Counted from the first letter of the stretch, positions 37,783 through 48,805 are shown. The stretch: 64,000 bases of DNA from Paracoccaceae bacterium (GCA_003605175.1 QWDA01000002.1:186001-250000), one strand, 5' to 3'. The notes: generated by a model not told the origin, from the letters alone. Program-made: numbers and translations.

Positions 37783-39186
37783 TCAGACCGTTGCCTCCCC
37801 GATCCTGGAAAGCGTTTCCTCGCGCCCCAGGACCAACATCATGTCATAGACGCTCGGGCTTGTGGTGCGGCCCGCCAGCGCGGCGCGAAGCGGCGCGGCG
37901 AGGGTACCGAACTTCATTCCCTGCGTGTCGGCAAACTCGGTGAGGATGCCCTCCAGGACATTCCGCGACCACGTAGCATTCTGCAAGTGCGACGTCAATT
38001 CCGACAGTATGCCATTGGATACCGAGTTCAGCGCGGCTTTCGCCTTTTCGTCCCGGCCGATCGGGCGGTCGATCAAGACAAATCTCGCTTTTTCAAGCAG
38101 TTCCGGGAAGGTCTTGGCCCGATCTTTCAGGCAGGGCATGGCCGAGATCAGCCGGGCGCGGTCCTGTTCCGTGGTGGCAGGTTTTCCTGCGGCTGCGAAA
38201 TAGCCGTCGATCCCGGCGAGGATCGCCGCGTCATCCATCGCGGCGATGTGCTGGCCCGACAGTTTTTCCAGCTTCTTCGGGTCCAGACGCGCGGGCGCCT
38301 TCTTGATTCCGGTGATGTCGAACCAGTCCAGCGCCTCGGCATCGCCGAAGAACTCGTCATCCCCGTGGCTCCACCCGAGCCGGGCGAGGTAGTTGCGCAT
38401 TGCCGAGGCCGGGTAGCCCTGCGCCGCCCAGTCCATGATCCCGAGCGCGCCATGGCGTTTCGACAGCTTCTTGCCGTCCTCGCCATGGATCAGCGGGATA
38501 TGGGCCCAGACCGGCAACGGCCAGCCCATCGCCGCATAGACCAGCATCTGCCGCGCGGCGTTGTTCAGGTGGTCGTCGCCCCGGATCACATGGGTCACGC
38601 CCATGTCGTGGTCGTCGACCACCACCGCCAGCATGTAGGTGGGCGTCCCGTCCGAGCGCAGCACGATCATGTCGTCGAGCTCGGAATTGCGAATCGTCAC
38701 GTCGCCCTGAACCACGTCGCGGATCACCGTCTCGCCCTCGCGCGGGGCCTTCACGCGGATCGCGAAGGGCGCGTCGGGATGGGTCGCCGGATCGGCGTCG
38801 CGCCAGGGCGAGCGATAGAGCGTCGAGCCGCCCTCGGCCCGGGCCTTTTCGCGGAACGCCTCGATCTCTACCTGGGTGGCGAAGCATTTGTAGGCCGCGC
38901 CCGCTGCCAGCATCGCGTACGCTACCTCGGCATGGCGATCGCGCCGCTCGAACTGGCTTACCGCCGCGCCATCGTAGTCGAGCCCGAGCCAGGCCATCCC
39001 GTCCAGGATCGCCTGTGTCGCCTCGGGCGTCGACCGCGCCCGGTCGGTGTCCTCGATCCGTAGCAGGAACTTGCCGCCGCGGCCGCGGGCATAGAGCCAG
39101 TTGAAGAGCGCCGTCCGCGCCGTGCCGATATGCATGTAGCCCGTGGGTGAGGGCGCGATCCGGGTGACGACGGGCGTGTCGGGCAT
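37783..39186 (-). CDS. gltX: Glutamyl-tRNA synthetase
   Basis: 467 aa class I aminoacyl-tRNA synthetase. HIGH-type motif HIGT at 19-22 ([17 protein letters not shown]) and KMSKS-type KLSKR at 240-244 are present. Many alphaproteobacteria have a non-discriminating enzyme or two GltX copies; which applies here cannot be told. It is divergent from comEC with a 48-bp gap and lies upstream of gltA. Confidence 0.96.
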   Translation of the reverse strand: MPDTPVVTRIAPSPTGYMHIGTARTALFNWLYARGRGGKFLLRIEDTDRARSTPEATQAILDGMAWLGLDYDGAAVSQFERRDRHAEVAYAMLAAGAAYKCFATQVEIEAFREKARAEGGSTLYRSPWRDADPATHPDAPFAIRVKAPREGETVIRDVVQGDVTIRNSELDDMIVLRSDGTPTYMLAVVVDDHDMGVTHVIRGDDHLNNAARQMLVYAAMGWPLPVWAHIPLIHGEDGKKLSKRHGALGIMDWAAQGYPASAMRNYLARLGWSHGDDEFFGDAEALDWFDITGIKKAPARLDPKKLEKLSGQHIAAMDDAAILAGIDGYFAAAGKPATTEQDRARLISAMPCLKDRAKTFPELLEKARFVLIDRPIGRDEKAKAALNSVSNGILSELTSHLQNATWSRNVLEGILTEFADTQGMKFGTLAAPLRAALAGRTTSPSVYDMMLVLGREETLSRIGEATV

Positions 39187-39234
39187 GAAGGTCCGTTAAT
39201 CTTTTGGAAACCAAGGGAAGCGAGGCTTGCGCGG

Positions 39235-41310
39235 GTGTACCCAACCGACCGGGAGAGAACAAGGGTGCGGGGCGTCCGGGCCATCGCGGAGGTGATCGAC
39301 GGGCAGCGCGGGCATCTCTTTCCCTGGGCGCCGGTGTTCTTCGGGATCGGCATTGGCGGCTATTTCGCGCTCCGTTTCGAACCGTCCCCCGGGTTCGCCG
39401 GCACGCTGGCGGCCCTCGGCGCGCTCTGCCTGCTGGCGCTCTTCCGTCTCGGCCTGCGCGCGCCGCTCCTGATCGCCCTGACCCTCGTCCTCGCCGGGTT
39501 CGGCACGGCCGCCTTCCGCGCCCATTCCGTCGCCGCGCCGGTGCTCGACTTCCGCTATTACGGCCCGATTCAGGGGCGGATCGTCAAGGTCGACCGCTCC
39601 GCCTCCGACGTGCCGCGCCTCACGCTCGACCGGGTCGTCCTGTCGCGGGTCGATCCGGAGGATACGCCCGCGCGGGTGCGGGTCTCGCTCCATGGCGAGC
39701 AGGGCTTCATCGCCCCCGAGCCGGGCCTGACGGTGATCCTGACCGGCCATCTCGCCGGGCCGGAAGGGCCGGTCGAACCCGGTGGCTTCGACTTCCAGCG
39801 CCAGGCCTGGTTCCAGCGGCTCGGTGCGGTGGGCTACACCCGCACTCCGGTCCTGGCGCTCCAACCGGCCGAGGCGGGCAGGGCAGGGCTCTTCGTCAAC
39901 CGGATGCGCGCGGCGATCTCGGCCTATGTGCAGAACGTCCTGCCGGGCCGCACCGGAGCCTTTGCGGCGGCGGTGACCACGGGCGACCGCTCCGCCATGG
40001 ACGAGCCCACGCTCGAGGCGCTCAGGGTCTCGAACCTCGCGCATCTCCTGGCGATCTCCGGGCTCCATATGGGCATGCTCACCGGCTTCCTCTACGCGCT
40101 CACCCGCTACGGGCTGGCGCTCTGGCCGCGCCTGGCGCTCACCTGGCCGCTGCACAAGATCGGCGCCATCGTGGCGCTCGTCGCGGGCGCGTTCTACCTC
40201 GCGCTCTCCGGCGGCAGCGTCGCCACCGAGCGCGCCTATGTCATGGTCGCGGTGATGTTCCTCGCGGTCCTCCTCGACCGGCGGGCGCTGACCCTGCGCT
40301 CGGTGGCCTTCGCCGCGCTGGTGATCCTGGTCCTGCGCCCCGAGGCGATGCTGGGCCCGGGCTTCCAGATGTCCTTCTCGGCCACGGCGGCGCTGATCTG
40401 GGTGTTCTCGCTGCTGCGCGGCAGCAACCTCTGGCGCTGGCCGCCCGCTGCGCGCTGGGTCGCGGCGCTGGTGATCTCCTCCGCCGTCGCGGGCCTCGCC
40501 ACCGCGCCCATCGCCGCGGCGCATTTCAACCGGGTGCCGCATTTCGGACTGGTCGCCAACCTGCTGGCCGTGCCGGTCATGGGCAGCCTGGTGATGCCGG
40601 GTGCGGTTCTCGCCGCGGTACTGGCGCCATTCGGGTTCGCCTGGATCGGCCTTCGCGTGATGGCGCCCGGGATCGACTGGATTCTCACTGTCGCCGACCG
40701 CGTCGCCGGACTCGACGGCGCGGTGAGCCACGTTCCGGCACCGCAGCCCCTCGTCCTGCCGGTCTTCGCGCTCGGCGCGCTCTGGATCATCCTCTGGCAG
40801 GGCCGGGCCCGCTGGGCCGGGGCCGTGCCCATCGTGGCCATGCTCGCGTTCTGGACACAGGTGGAGCGCCCGCTGCTCCTCGTCTCGGGCGATGGCGGCC
40901 TCGTCGGGCTGATGACCGCAGAAGGCCGCAGCCTGTCGAAACCGCGGGGGCAGGGCTTTTCCGCGCAGAGCTGGCTCGAGAACGACGGCGACGGCGCCGA
41001 CCAGCCGACCGCCTACGAGCGCGCCGGATTCTCGGGCGATCGCGGCGATCTCGGCTTCGTTCTGGCGGGCCAGGACGCGCGTCACCTCTGGGGCCGGGGC
41101 GCGGCCGGGCGGGCGGCAGAGGCCTGTGCCCGCGCGGCTGTCGTGGTGGTCGCGGCGGAACTCGCCAACATGGGCGGCTCCTGCCTGCTGATCGACCGCG
41201 CGAAACTGGCAACAACCGGCCCGCTCGCGGTCTTTGCCGGCGGAGACCGCCTCAGGGTCACCGCGACGCGCGACGGCAAGCGGCTCTGGTCGGGGCCGCC
41301 GCGTCAGTAG
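39235..41310 (+). CDS. comEC: ComEC/Rec2-type DNA uptake channel, without metallo-lactamase motif
   Basis: 691 aa from GTG 39235; GTG 39265 with GGGAGAG upstream is an alternative start. N-terminal helices and an OB-like periplasmic domain (about 105-200) precede the competence domain with the family motif [19 protein letters not shown] and many membrane helices to about residue 550. The C-terminal 140 residues lack the HxDxDH zinc site of full ComEC proteins. ComEC carries single-stranded DNA across the inner membrane and is needed by R. capsulatus recipients to take up gene transfer agent DNA. Its end overlaps that of the convergent lexA by 7 bp. Confidence 0.88.
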   Translation: MYPTDRERTRVRGVRAIAEVIDGQRGHLFPWAPVFFGIGIGGYFALRFEPSPGFAGTLAALGALCLLALFRLGLRAPLLIALTLVLAGFGTAAFRAHSVAAPVLDFRYYGPIQGRIVKVDRSASDVPRLTLDRVVLSRVDPEDTPARVRVSLHGEQGFIAPEPGLTVILTGHLAGPEGPVEPGGFDFQRQAWFQRLGAVGYTRTPVLALQPAEAGRAGLFVNRMRAAISAYVQNVLPGRTGAFAAAVTTGDRSAMDEPTLEALRVSNLAHLLAISGLHMGMLTGFLYALTRYGLALWPRLALTWPLHKIGAIVALVAGAFYLALSGGSVATERAYVMVAVMFLAVLLDRRALTLRSVAFAALVILVLRPEAMLGPGFQMSFSATAALIWVFSLLRGSNLWRWPPAARWVAALVISSAVAGLATAPIAAAHFNRVPHFGLVANLLAVPVMGSLVMPGAVLAAVLAPFGFAWIGLRVMAPGIDWILTVADRVAGLDGAVSHVPAPQPLVLPVFALGALWIILWQGRARWAGAVPIVAMLAFWTQVERPLLLVSGDGGLVGLMTAEGRSLSKPRGQGFSAQSWLENDGDGADQPTAYERAGFSGDRGDLGFVLAGQDARHLWGRGAAGRAAEACARAAVVVVAAELANMGGSCLLIDRAKLATTGPLAVFAGGDRLRVTATRDGKRLWSGPPRQ

Positions 41311-41987
41311 GTGCGGATCAGGCCGACGAGCCGTCCCTGCACCTTCACCTGGTCGTCGCGGAAGATCCGGGTCTCGTAGGCCGGGTTCGCCGCCTCGAGC
41401 GCGATGGTCGAGCCGTTGCGCCGGAACCGCTTCAGGGTCGCCTCGTGGTCCTGCACCAGCGCCACCACGATATCGCCATTCTCGGCGGTCGACTCCTCGC
41501 GGATCACCACGATATCGCCGTTGTTGATCCCGGCATCGATCATCGAATCCCCGCGCACCTCGAGCGCATAATGCCGCCCGCGTCCCGAGAGCATGCTCCC
41601 GGGCACCGCGACCGAATGCGATACCTCGCTGATCGCCTCGATCGGTACCCCCGCGGCGATCCGGCCCATCACCGGGATCTCCTGCGCCAGCGCCTCGACG
41701 GGGAGCGCGGCGGGCGGCGGGTCCTTCCGGTCGCCCTCGATCACCCGGGGCGTGAACCCTTTCCGGTCGAGCGCCTCGGGCAGCTTGACGATCTCGAGCG
41801 CCCGTGCGCGATGCGGCAGGCGGCGGATGAAGCCGCGTTCCTCGAGCGCGGTGATCAGCCGGTGAATGCCGGATTTCGACCTGAGGTCGAGCGCCTCCTT
41901 CATCTCGTCGAAAGAGGGCGGCACGCCGTCGCGTGTCATACGCTTGTTGATGAAATCCAGAAGTTCCAACTGCTTACGGGTGAGCAT
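41304..41987 (-). CDS. lexA: SOS repressor LexA
   Basis: 227 aa. N-terminal winged helix (about 1-65, [21 protein letters not shown]), the self-cleavage bond Ala112-Gly113 in [11 protein letters not shown], and the protease dyad Ser148 (RGDSMIDAG) and Lys186 (EATLKRF). It is a slightly long LexA, normal for alphaproteobacteria. Two overlapping SOS boxes lie 44-69 bp upstream, implying autoregulation. It follows moeA on the same strand, but the SOS boxes in the 105-bp gap indicate its own promoter. Confidence 0.97.
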   Translation of the reverse strand: MLTRKQLELLDFINKRMTRDGVPPSFDEMKEALDLRSKSGIHRLITALEERGFIRRLPHRARALEIVKLPEALDRKGFTPRVIEGDRKDPPPAALPVEALAQEIPVMGRIAAGVPIEAISEVSHSVAVPGSMLSGRGRHYALEVRGDSMIDAGINNGDIVVIREESTAENGDIVVALVQDHEATLKRFRRNGSTIALEAANPAYETRIFRDDQVKVQGRLVGLIRTY

Positions 41988-42030
41988 CGCGCCCCTCCTG
42001 CCATGACCTCGCCGCGCACCTTGCCGGTGC

Positions 42031-42056
42031 GTTCAGTGTACGTTCTAGCGATGTTC
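42031..42056. promoter_or_regulatory. Two overlapping LexA (SOS) boxes
   Basis: GTTC occurs at 42031, 42042 and 42053, each separated by exactly seven bases, giving GTTC-N7-GTTC-N7-GTTC. The direct repeat GTTC-N7-GTTC is the established LexA box of alphaproteobacteria such as Rhodobacter. The site lies just upstream of lexA. Confidence 0.9.
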
Positions 42057-42092
42057 ACTTTTTGTGTCAACGGCGCTTGGCCTGGCCCGCGG

Positions 42093-43268
42093 TCAGAGCG
42101 GCAGATAGTCCACAAGCGTCCCGGCGGGCGCCGCCGGTGCGTGGGGCGGCCGCACGAGGAGTGCATCGGCCGAGGCGAGGATGCCCATCAGCCCGCTGTC
42201 CTGGGATTCGGCGGGGGTGATCGCGCCATCCGGGCCGATCCGGGCACGCATGTAGTGCTCCCGGGGCCCGTTCGCCGCGATATCCTCGGCGAGCGGCGCG
42301 CGGCGTCGCGTGGCGGGGGCGGGTGGCAGGCCCAGCATCACGCGGAGCGCGGGGAGGAGAAAGACCTGGCCGCAGACCATCGACGAGACCGGGTTTCCGG
42401 GAAGGCCGATCATCGGCACGCCCTGCAAGCGCCCCGCCATCAGCGGCTTTCCGGGCCGCATCGCGACCTTGTAGAAGGCCGGCTCCATGCCGCCCGCGCG
42501 TGCCGTGGCCTGCACTAGGTCGTGATCCCCCACCGAGGCGCCGCCGATGGTGACGATCATGTCGGCGCCGCGCGCAAGTTCGAAGATACCGGCGAGGCTC
42601 TCGGCGGTATCGCGCGCCACCGGCATCACCCGGGAGATCGCGCCCTCGGCCTCCAACATCGCGGCCAGCCCGAACGTGTTCGAGGCGATGATCTGGTCCG
42701 GGCGCGGGGTCTCGCCCGGCTGCACCAGCTCGTCGCCCGTGGCGATCAGCGCGATCTCGGGCCGGCGGGTGCAGGGCAGGGCGAGCAGGTTCATGGCCGC
42801 CGCGAGAACGACATCGGCGGGCCTCAGGCGCCGTGGTGCCGGGATGGTGTCGCCAGCCCGGAAATCCCGCCCGGCGGCGCGGATATAGGGGCCCGGATCG
42901 GGAGCCGCGCCCACCGTGATCGCATCGCCCGAGCGTTCGGTGTCCTCCTGGATCAGCACCCTGTCGGCCCCCTCGGGCACCGGCGCCCCGGTGAAGATCC
43001 GGATCGCCTCGCCCGGACCCACGGCGCGCCCAGTCGCATGGCCCGCCGCCGCCTCGCCGGTGACGGCGAGCACCGCGCCCGGCCGGATATCGGCCGACCG
43101 CACCGCGTAGCCGTCCATCACCGCGGTCCGGAACGGCGGCTGGTCGCGCGTTGCCGCCACCGGGCGGGCCAGAACCCGCCCCGCCGCCGCGCGGAGCGGA
43201 ACCTCCTCGACCTCGAGCGGTTCGACCAGCGCGAAAAGGTGGCCAAGCGCGGCCTCGACGCTGATCAT
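42093..43268 (-). CDS. moeA: Molybdopterin molybdenumtransferase MoeA
   Basis: 391 aa. It inserts molybdate into adenylylated molybdopterin. Visible are the N-terminal MoeA domain ([18 protein letters not shown]), the MoCF-binding domain ([36 protein letters not shown]) and GLPGNPVSS. Its ATG overlaps the moaC stop by 4 bp. It is encoded in the trp-moa operon, a common Rhodobacteraceae order. Confidence 0.95.
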   Translation of the reverse strand: MISVEAALGHLFALVEPLEVEEVPLRAAAGRVLARPVAATRDQPPFRTAVMDGYAVRSADIRPGAVLAVTGEAAAGHATGRAVGPGEAIRIFTGAPVPEGADRVLIQEDTERSGDAITVGAAPDPGPYIRAAGRDFRAGDTIPAPRRLRPADVVLAAAMNLLALPCTRRPEIALIATGDELVQPGETPRPDQIIASNTFGLAAMLEAEGAISRVMPVARDTAESLAGIFELARGADMIVTIGGASVGDHDLVQATARAGGMEPAFYKVAMRPGKPLMAGRLQGVPMIGLPGNPVSSMVCGQVFLLPALRVMLGLPPAPATRRRAPLAEDIAANGPREHYMRARIGPDGAITPAESQDSGLMGILASADALLVRPPHAPAAPAGTLVDYLPL

Positions 43269-43741
43269 GGCGCCTCGTAGCGCCCCGATTTGCCGCCATC
43301 CTTGAGCGTGACCGCGATCCCGCCGATCTCCATGTCGCGCTGCACCGCCTTCAGCATGTCGTAGACCGTGAGACAGGCGACCGAGACCGCCGTCAGCGCC
43401 TCCATCTCGACCCCGGTCTGCCCGGTGGTCTTCACCGTGGCGGTGACCCGGATGCCGGGGAGCGCCCGGTCGGGCAGGAGATCGAGAGCGACCCTGGTGA
43501 TCGGCAGCGGGTGGCAGAGCGGGATCAGCTCGGCGGTCCGTTTCGCCCCCATGATCCCCGCGAGCCGCGCCACGCCGATCACGTCGCCCTTTCTGGCGGT
43601 ACCTTGCTCAACCAGATCAAGTGTTTCCGGGAGCATCTTCACGTGTCCGCGCGCCTCGGCGACGCGCGCGGTCACCGGCTTTCCGGACACGTCCACCATA
43701 TGCGCCCGGCCTTCGCCGTCGAAATGGGTAAGGCCGCTCAC
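43265..43741 (-). CDS. moaC: Cyclic pyranopterin monophosphate synthase MoaC
   Basis: 158 aa, standard length. Works after MoaA in molybdopterin synthesis, forming cyclic pyranopterin monophosphate. Family stretches are [21 protein letters not shown], the [13 protein letters not shown] active-site region and [20 protein letters not shown]. It overlaps trpC by 4 bp upstream and moeA by 4 bp downstream. Confidence 0.97.
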   Translation of the reverse strand: MSGLTHFDGEGRAHMVDVSGKPVTARVAEARGHVKMLPETLDLVEQGTARKGDVIGVARLAGIMGAKRTAELIPLCHPLPITRVALDLLPDRALPGIRVTATVKTTGQTGVEMEALTAVSVACLTVYDMLKAVQRDMEIGGIAVTLKDGGKSGRYEAP

Positions 43742-44550
43742 GCCGCGCCTCGCGCGGGCAGCGGATCGGCCAGGATCGCGCGGGTCGCGGCGGCGACGTC
43801 GTCCTGCCGCATCAGGCTCTCGCCGATCAGGAAGGCGCGGGCGCCCTCGCGGGCGAGGCTCGCGAGATCGTCCGGCGTGAAGAGCCCGGATTCGGCGACG
43901 AGGAGCTTGTCGGTCGGTGCCCGTTTCGCGAGACGGCGCGTGGTGCCGAGGTCGGTCTCGAAGGTCTTCAGGTTGCGGTTGTTGACGCCGAGAAGCGGCG
44001 AGGAAAGCGCCAGGGCCCGGTCGAGTTCCGCCTCGTCATGGACTTCCACCAGAACGTCCATGCCCCAGCCCTCGGCCGCGTCCTCGAGCTCGGTCGCCTG
44101 CGCGTCCGACACGCTCGCCATGATGATCAGGATGCAGTCGGCACCCCAGGCCCGCGCCTCTGCGACCTGGTAGGGATCGTAGAGGAAATCCTTGCGCAGG
44201 ACCGGGAGCGCGACCGCGGCGCGGGCAGCGATCAGGTAGCCGGGCGCGCCCTGGAACGACGGCGTGTCGGTCAGGACCGAAAGGCAGGTGGCGCCGCCTT
44301 CCTCGTAGGCGCGGGCCAGCGCGGGCGGGTCGAACTCGGCGCGGATCAGGCCCTTCGACGGCGAGGCCTTCTTGATCTCGGCGATGAGCCCGTAACCCCT
44401 CGCGGAAGCGCGGCGGAGCGCAGCGGCGAAGCCCCGCACCGGCGTTGCCGCGCGGGCGGCGGCCTCCACCTCGGCGAGCGGCAGGGCCGCCTTCGCGGCG
44501 GCGATCTCTTCGAGCTTGTAGGCCTTGATGCGGTCGAGAACGTTGGTCAT
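43738..44550 (-). CDS. trpC: Indole-3-glycerol phosphate synthase
   Basis: 270 aa from ATG 44550 ([20 protein letters not shown]). TIM-barrel enzyme of tryptophan synthesis; visible family motifs are [48 protein letters not shown] and [11 protein letters not shown]. It lacks a fused TrpF domain. The frame is open further upstream through the ung region, but the N-terminus and the 83-bp gap favour this start. Confidence 0.96.
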   Translation of the reverse strand: MTNVLDRIKAYKLEEIAAAKAALPLAEVEAAARAATPVRGFAAALRRASARGYGLIAEIKKASPSKGLIRAEFDPPALARAYEEGGATCLSVLTDTPSFQGAPGYLIAARAAVALPVLRKDFLYDPYQVAEARAWGADCILIIMASVSDAQATELEDAAEGWGMDVLVEVHDEAELDRALALSSPLLGVNNRNLKTFETDLGTTRRLAKRAPTDKLLVAESGLFTPDDLASLAREGARAFLIGESLMRQDDVAAATRAILADPLPARGAA

Positions 44551-44633
44551 GGCCGTGGGGATAGCGCGTCGCCGGAGCGGGAGCAAATTCCTTGAGAAGG
44601 ATTCTGCAGGAAATCCGGAAATTCCTCGTCGTG

Positions 44634-45281
44634 CTACGCCCAGCGGATCGGCGCCTCGCCACGCGCGGCGCGCCAGGCATCGACCCGTGAGAAGGGCCGC
44701 GAGCCGAAGAAGCCGCGGGAGGCGGAGAGCGGCGAGGGATGCGCCGTCTCGATGAAGAGATGGTCCTCGCCGGGGATATGCTTCCGGAACGCCTGCGCGG
44801 GCCTTCCCCAGAGCAGGAAGGCGCGGGGCCGGTCGCCAAGCCGCTCCAGCACCTGCCGCGTCAGGCGCGTCCAGCCGAGTTTCGCATGGCCGCCCGCCGC
44901 GCCGGCCGGCACGCTGAGCGCGGTATTGAGAAGCAGCACCCCCTGGTCGGCCCAGTTGCTCAGATCGCCGGCGACCGGCGCCCCGCCGATATCGTCTTCC
45001 ATTTCGCGAAAGATGTTCCTGAGCGACCGCGGCAGCGGCGTTTCGGCGGTCACCGAGAAGGCGAGGCCATGGGCATGGCCCGGCGTGGGGTAGGGGTCCT
45101 GCCCGAGGATCACGACGCGGGTGGCGTCGGGCTGGCACCGTTCGAGCGCCGCGAAGCGCTGCGGAGCAGGCGGCAGGATCTCGCGCGTCTCGGCGGCCAG
45201 CGCCCTCTCGATGGCGGGAAGGTCGGAGGTGAAGAACGGCAGGCCGGCCCAGGCGCCGAGGCGCGAAAGGTCGTGCATCAC
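44634..45281 (-). CDS. ung: Uracil-DNA glycosylase, family 1
   Basis: 215 aa. It removes uracil from DNA in base-excision repair. The water-activating motif [17 protein letters not shown] (Asp62) and the C-terminal [13 protein letters not shown] (His181) are those of family 1 UNG. The start overlaps the trpD stop by 4 bp, so this repair gene is embedded in the trp operon between trpD and trpC. Either ATG 45281 or 45278 could be used. Confidence 0.95.
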   Translation of the reverse strand: MMHDLSRLGAWAGLPFFTSDLPAIERALAAETREILPPAPQRFAALERCQPDATRVVILGQDPYPTPGHAHGLAFSVTAETPLPRSLRNIFREMEDDIGGAPVAGDLSNWADQGVLLLNTALSVPAGAAGGHAKLGWTRLTRQVLERLGDRPRAFLLWGRPAQAFRKHIPGEDHLFIETAHPSPLSASRGFFGSRPFSRVDAWRAARGEAPIRWA

Positions 45282-46297
45282 CCCTTGCCCTGGGTGATCC
45301 GCGCCAGCCCCTCGACCTTCTCCTTCGCCCGGCCCGAGTCGATGCTTTCGGCCGCCATCGCCGCGCCGTCCACCAGCGTCGCGACCCGCCCGGCCACCAG
45401 GAGCGCCGCCGCGGCGTTCAAAAGAACCGCGTCGCGGTAGCCCGAGGCGGCGCCGTCGAGCAGCGCCCGGAACGCCTTGCCGTTCTCCTCGGGCGTGCCG
45501 CCCTGGATCGCGTCGAAGCTGTGAACCGGCAGGCCCGCCTCCTCGGGATGCACCACCCGGTCGGTCACCGCGCCGTCGGCCAGCTCGGCAACCCAGCTCT
45601 CGCCGGTGATCGTCAGCTCGTCGGTCCCGTCCGAGCCATGCACCAACCAGGCCGCCTCGGCGCCGAGCTGCGAAAGCGTCTCCGCCATCGGCCGGATCAT
45701 CGCCCGCGAAAAGGCGCCGGTGAGCTGTCGCGTCACCCCGGCGGGGTTGGTGAGCGGGCCAAGGATGTTGAACACCGTCCGCGTCCCGAGCTCGACCCGG
45801 GTCGGCATGACATGGGCGATGGCAGGGTGATGCATCGGCGCCATCATGAAGGCCACGCCAATCTGTTCGAGCGCCTTTTCAACCACTTCCGGTCCGACCA
45901 TCACGTCGATCCCGAGCTGTCCGAGCGCGTCCGAGGCGCCGGATTTCGACGAGAGGTTGCGGTTGCCGTGCTTGGCGACGACCACGCCGGCCCCCGCCAC
46001 CACGAAGGCCGCCGCGGTGGAGATGTTGAGCGTGCCGCGCCCGTCGCCGCCGGTGCCGACGATGTCGATGGCACCGGCGGGCGCGCGCACCTTCCGGCAC
46101 TTGGCGCGCATCACCGCGGCGGCGGCAGCATATTCCTCCACCGTCTCGCCCCTTGTGCGGAGCGTCATCAGGAAGCCGCCGATCTGGCTCGGGGTGGCCT
46201 CGCCCTCGAACAGGATATTGAACGCGGCCTCCGCCTCGGCGCGGGTAAGCGGGCGGTCGACGGCGGCGGCGATCAGCGGTTTCAGCGCGTCGCTCAT
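45278..46297 (-). CDS. trpD: Anthranilate phosphoribosyltransferase
   Basis: 339 aa. It joins anthranilate and PRPP in tryptophan synthesis. The PRPP-binding [19 protein letters not shown] and the [21 protein letters not shown] stretches are hallmark, followed by [27 protein letters not shown] in the catalytic core. The start overlaps the trpG stop by 4 bp. Confidence 0.97.
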   Translation of the reverse strand: MSDALKPLIAAAVDRPLTRAEAEAAFNILFEGEATPSQIGGFLMTLRTRGETVEEYAAAAAVMRAKCRKVRAPAGAIDIVGTGGDGRGTLNISTAAAFVVAGAGVVVAKHGNRNLSSKSGASDALGQLGIDVMVGPEVVEKALEQIGVAFMMAPMHHPAIAHVMPTRVELGTRTVFNILGPLTNPAGVTRQLTGAFSRAMIRPMAETLSQLGAEAAWLVHGSDGTDELTITGESWVAELADGAVTDRVVHPEEAGLPVHSFDAIQGGTPEENGKAFRALLDGAASGYRDAVLLNAAAALLVAGRVATLVDGAAMAAESIDSGRAKEKVEGLARITQGKG

Positions 46298-46875
46298 GTC
46301 GGGACCGGAACCATGTCCAGAAAGTTCTTCAGGAGCTTGTGGCCGTGTTCCGAGGCGATGCTCTCGGGATGGAACTGTACCCCGTGGATCGGCAGATCGC
46401 GGTGCCGGAGCCCCATGATCGTGCCATCCGCAAGCGCGGCGGTTACCTCGAGCGCCTCCGGAAGGCTCTCCCGTTCGACCACCAGCGAATGGTAGCGCGT
46501 CGCTTGGAACGGCGTGGGCAGGCCGGAGAAGACGCCCGCGCCCTCGTGGCGGACCTCGCCCATCTTGCCATGAACGATCTCGCCCGCGCGCACCACCTTG
46601 CCGCCGAAGGCCTGCCCGATCGCCTGATGCCCGAGACAGACGCCGATCAGCGGCGTCTTCGTCTCCGCGGCGGCCTCGACCAGCGCGAGGCAGATCCCCG
46701 CCTCGCTCGGCGTGCAGGGACCGGGGGAAAGCATGATCGCGTCGGGCTTCAGACCCATCGCTTCCTGCACGTTCAGCCTGTCGTTCCGGGCCACGCGCAC
46801 TTCCGCCCCAAGCTCGCCCAAATAATGAACCAGATTGTAGGTGAAACTGTCGTAGTTATCGATGAGAAGCAGCAT
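46294..46875 (-). CDS. trpG: Anthranilate synthase component II (glutamine amidotransferase)
   Basis: 193 aa from ATG 46875 ([20 protein letters not shown]). It supplies ammonia from glutamine to TrpE. The amidotransferase nucleophile Cys80 is in [15 protein letters not shown] and the His-Glu pair is in [13 protein letters not shown]. An in-frame upstream extension adds an unlikely basic leader. It is first in trpG-trpD-ung-trpC-moaC-moeA; trpE lies outside the window. Confidence 0.96.
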   Translation of the reverse strand: MLLLIDNYDSFTYNLVHYLGELGAEVRVARNDRLNVQEAMGLKPDAIMLSPGPCTPSEAGICLALVEAAAETKTPLIGVCLGHQAIGQAFGGKVVRAGEIVHGKMGEVRHEGAGVFSGLPTPFQATRYHSLVVERESLPEALEVTAALADGTIMGLRHRDLPIHGVQFHPESIASEHGHKLLKNFLDMVPVPT

Positions 46876-47044
46876 GTGGTACGAAAATCCCATGTTTCGG
46901 CGCCGGCCCACGCCGGGGATACCCTCGGAGACCCGGTCGCGCTATACAAGGACCAGAACGGCGATGGCCGGTCAAGGCGAGTCACGTGCGTGAAATGACG
47001 CGGGGCGGTCCGGGCCGGAAGGGGCAGAGCACGGAGACGAACAG

Positions 47045-48685
47045 GTGATACGCGGAATTATTGCGGGTGGGCTCTGGGGCGCGGTGATCGGTGCGGTGAT
47101 GATCGCGCTGATTTCGCAACTGGCCGGATGGCGGGATCTGTCGCCCGCGGTCACGGCGGAAACCAGCGAGCCCGAGATCGCGCCGGCGGTTCCGGCAACC
47201 CCGGTCGACCGGGCGCCTGCCGTCGTCGCGGCGGCCGAACGTGCGCCGAAGGTGCCCGGGTCGGTGCCGCAGATCGAAATCGCCTCGGGCGCGGCCGACG
47301 AGATCTCCGCGCCGATGCTCGACACCGCGCCGCCCGCCTTGCCCGCCGCCGAAACCCCGCCGGTGGCCATTGCCACGGCCGAAGAAACCTCCGCACCGCC
47401 CGCCGCGCCGGCGGCTGCCGCGACATCGCGGAACGCCGCCCCGGTCCTCCAGGTCACGACGGCGCCCGAAGCCGATCCCGCGCCGGTCGTGGCGGAACGC
47501 GCCGAGCAGGCGCCCGCCGTGGCCGAGAGGGCGCCCGTCGCACAGGCGCCGGTCGCGGAATCGGCCGCGCCCGCCGCTGCCGGGGCCGCCGAGGTCGCGC
47601 AGCCCCGCCGCAACGGCGATGTGCCGGTTCTCGTGGTGCCGGATCAGGATGCTGTGGAGATCGCCGAGGCCACGCCGCCGCCGGCCCCGATGCCGGAGCC
47701 CGTGCGCGTCGAACCGCCGGTTGTCGCCGAGACTGTCGAGGAAACCCCGGCTCCCGCCCCTTCGGCGGCGCCGACCCCTGCGCCCAAGGCGCTGGAGATC
47801 GCCGAGGCGCCAATGCCGGCCTCGCCCGAGACGGACCCCGAACCCGCGCCGGAGCCGGCGGTGGAGATCGCCGACGCCGAAGCGGAGGACGGCCCGCGCG
47901 TCCTGAAGATCGCGGGGAACACGCCTTCGCTGCCGGGCCAGCGGGTGAGCGGCCTGCCGCGGATCGGCGTGGCAGCCACCCAGTCCGGGGCAGGGGCGCC
48001 CGCGGTGGAGGCGGAGGCCGCCGCCGATCTTCCGGCGCTCGACCGCAACAAGGTGCCGTTCGAGGCGCCTGCCGGCGCCGGCCTGATCTCGGTTGTGCTG
48101 ATCCAGGGCGACGGCAAGGCCCTCGAACTCGAGAGCCTCGGCGGTCTGGCGATGCCGGTGACCGTGGCGATCCCGTCGAGCCTCTCGAACGCGGCCGAGC
48201 TCGCCAGTACCTACCGGAAGGCCGGGCTCGAGATCGTGGTGATCCCCGACCTGCCGCCGCATCCGCGCGCGCAGGATGTGGAGCAGGCGCTGCCGATCTC
48301 CCTCGATGCGATCCCGCAGGCGGTTGCGGTGATGGATGGCGGCTTCCAGGACAGCCGCGCCGCCACGGCGAGCGTTGTCGCAGCTGTGGCCGAAAGCGGA
48401 CACGGGCTCCTGACCTGGCCGCGCGGCTTCAACACCGCGCAGAAGCTGGCCGGAGAGGAGGGCGTCCGTTCCGCGCTGGTGTTCCGCGAACTGGAGCTCG
48501 AGGACATGGGCGCGATGTCCCGCGCCCTCGCGGCGGCGGCCCTGCGCGCCCGGCAGGAGGGCGGCATCGTCGTTGCCGCGCCGGCCGATCCGCTGGTGCT
48601 TCAGGTCCTCCAGTCCTGGTCCGAGGAAAACCGCCGCACCGATATCGTGCTGGCGCCGCTCTCGGCGATCCTGATCGGCAGCTAG
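47045..48685 (+). CDS. YibQ-like divergent polysaccharide deacetylase protein
   Basis: 546 aa from GTG 47045. N-terminal membrane anchor (about 4-27), a roughly 300-residue Ala/Pro/Glu-rich periplasmic linker (repeats of PAP and EIAEA), then a C-terminal deacetylase-fold domain (about 335-546, PVTVAIPSSLSNAAEL; HGLLTWPRGFNTAQKLA). The usual IDDLG metal motif reads VLIQGDGK here, so catalysis may be lost. The gene is divergent from trpG. The family is membrane-bound and envelope-associated; its role is unclear. Confidence 0.8.
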   Translation: MIRGIIAGGLWGAVIGAVMIALISQLAGWRDLSPAVTAETSEPEIAPAVPATPVDRAPAVVAAAERAPKVPGSVPQIEIASGAADEISAPMLDTAPPALPAAETPPVAIATAEETSAPPAAPAAAATSRNAAPVLQVTTAPEADPAPVVAERAEQAPAVAERAPVAQAPVAESAAPAAAGAAEVAQPRRNGDVPVLVVPDQDAVEIAEATPPPAPMPEPVRVEPPVVAETVEETPAPAPSAAPTPAPKALEIAEAPMPASPETDPEPAPEPAVEIADAEAEDGPRVLKIAGNTPSLPGQRVSGLPRIGVAATQSGAGAPAVEAEAAADLPALDRNKVPFEAPAGAGLISVVLIQGDGKALELESLGGLAMPVTVAIPSSLSNAAELASTYRKAGLEIVVIPDLPPHPRAQDVEQALPISLDAIPQAVAVMDGGFQDSRAATASVVAAVAESGHGLLTWPRGFNTAQKLAGEEGVRSALVFRELELEDMGAMSRALAAAALRARQEGGIVVAAPADPLVLQVLQSWSEENRRTDIVLAPLSAILIGS

Positions 48686-48688
48686 CAC

Positions 48689-48709
48689 GGGCCGGTCTCG
48701 TGCCGGCCC
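48689..48709 (+). terminator. Possible terminator hairpin after the YibQ-like gene
   Basis: GGGCCGG - 7 bases - CCGGCCC begins four bases after the stop codon. No T-run follows, so termination is uncertain. It is in the convergent gap to the lipoprotein gene. Confidence 0.35.
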
Positions 48710-48805
48710 GCTCCGGCGGGCTGGCGATATCGTGGGATTCCACGTCGAAACGGATGTTCAGCGGGCCTGCAGCATGAGCTGCCCCGCGCAATCGATGTGG
48801 TGCCC

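Noticed and set aside
46876-47044. Tryptophan attenuator upstream of trpG
   Set aside because: No Trp-rich leader peptide or competing hairpins seen; trpE, where control usually sits, is outside the window.
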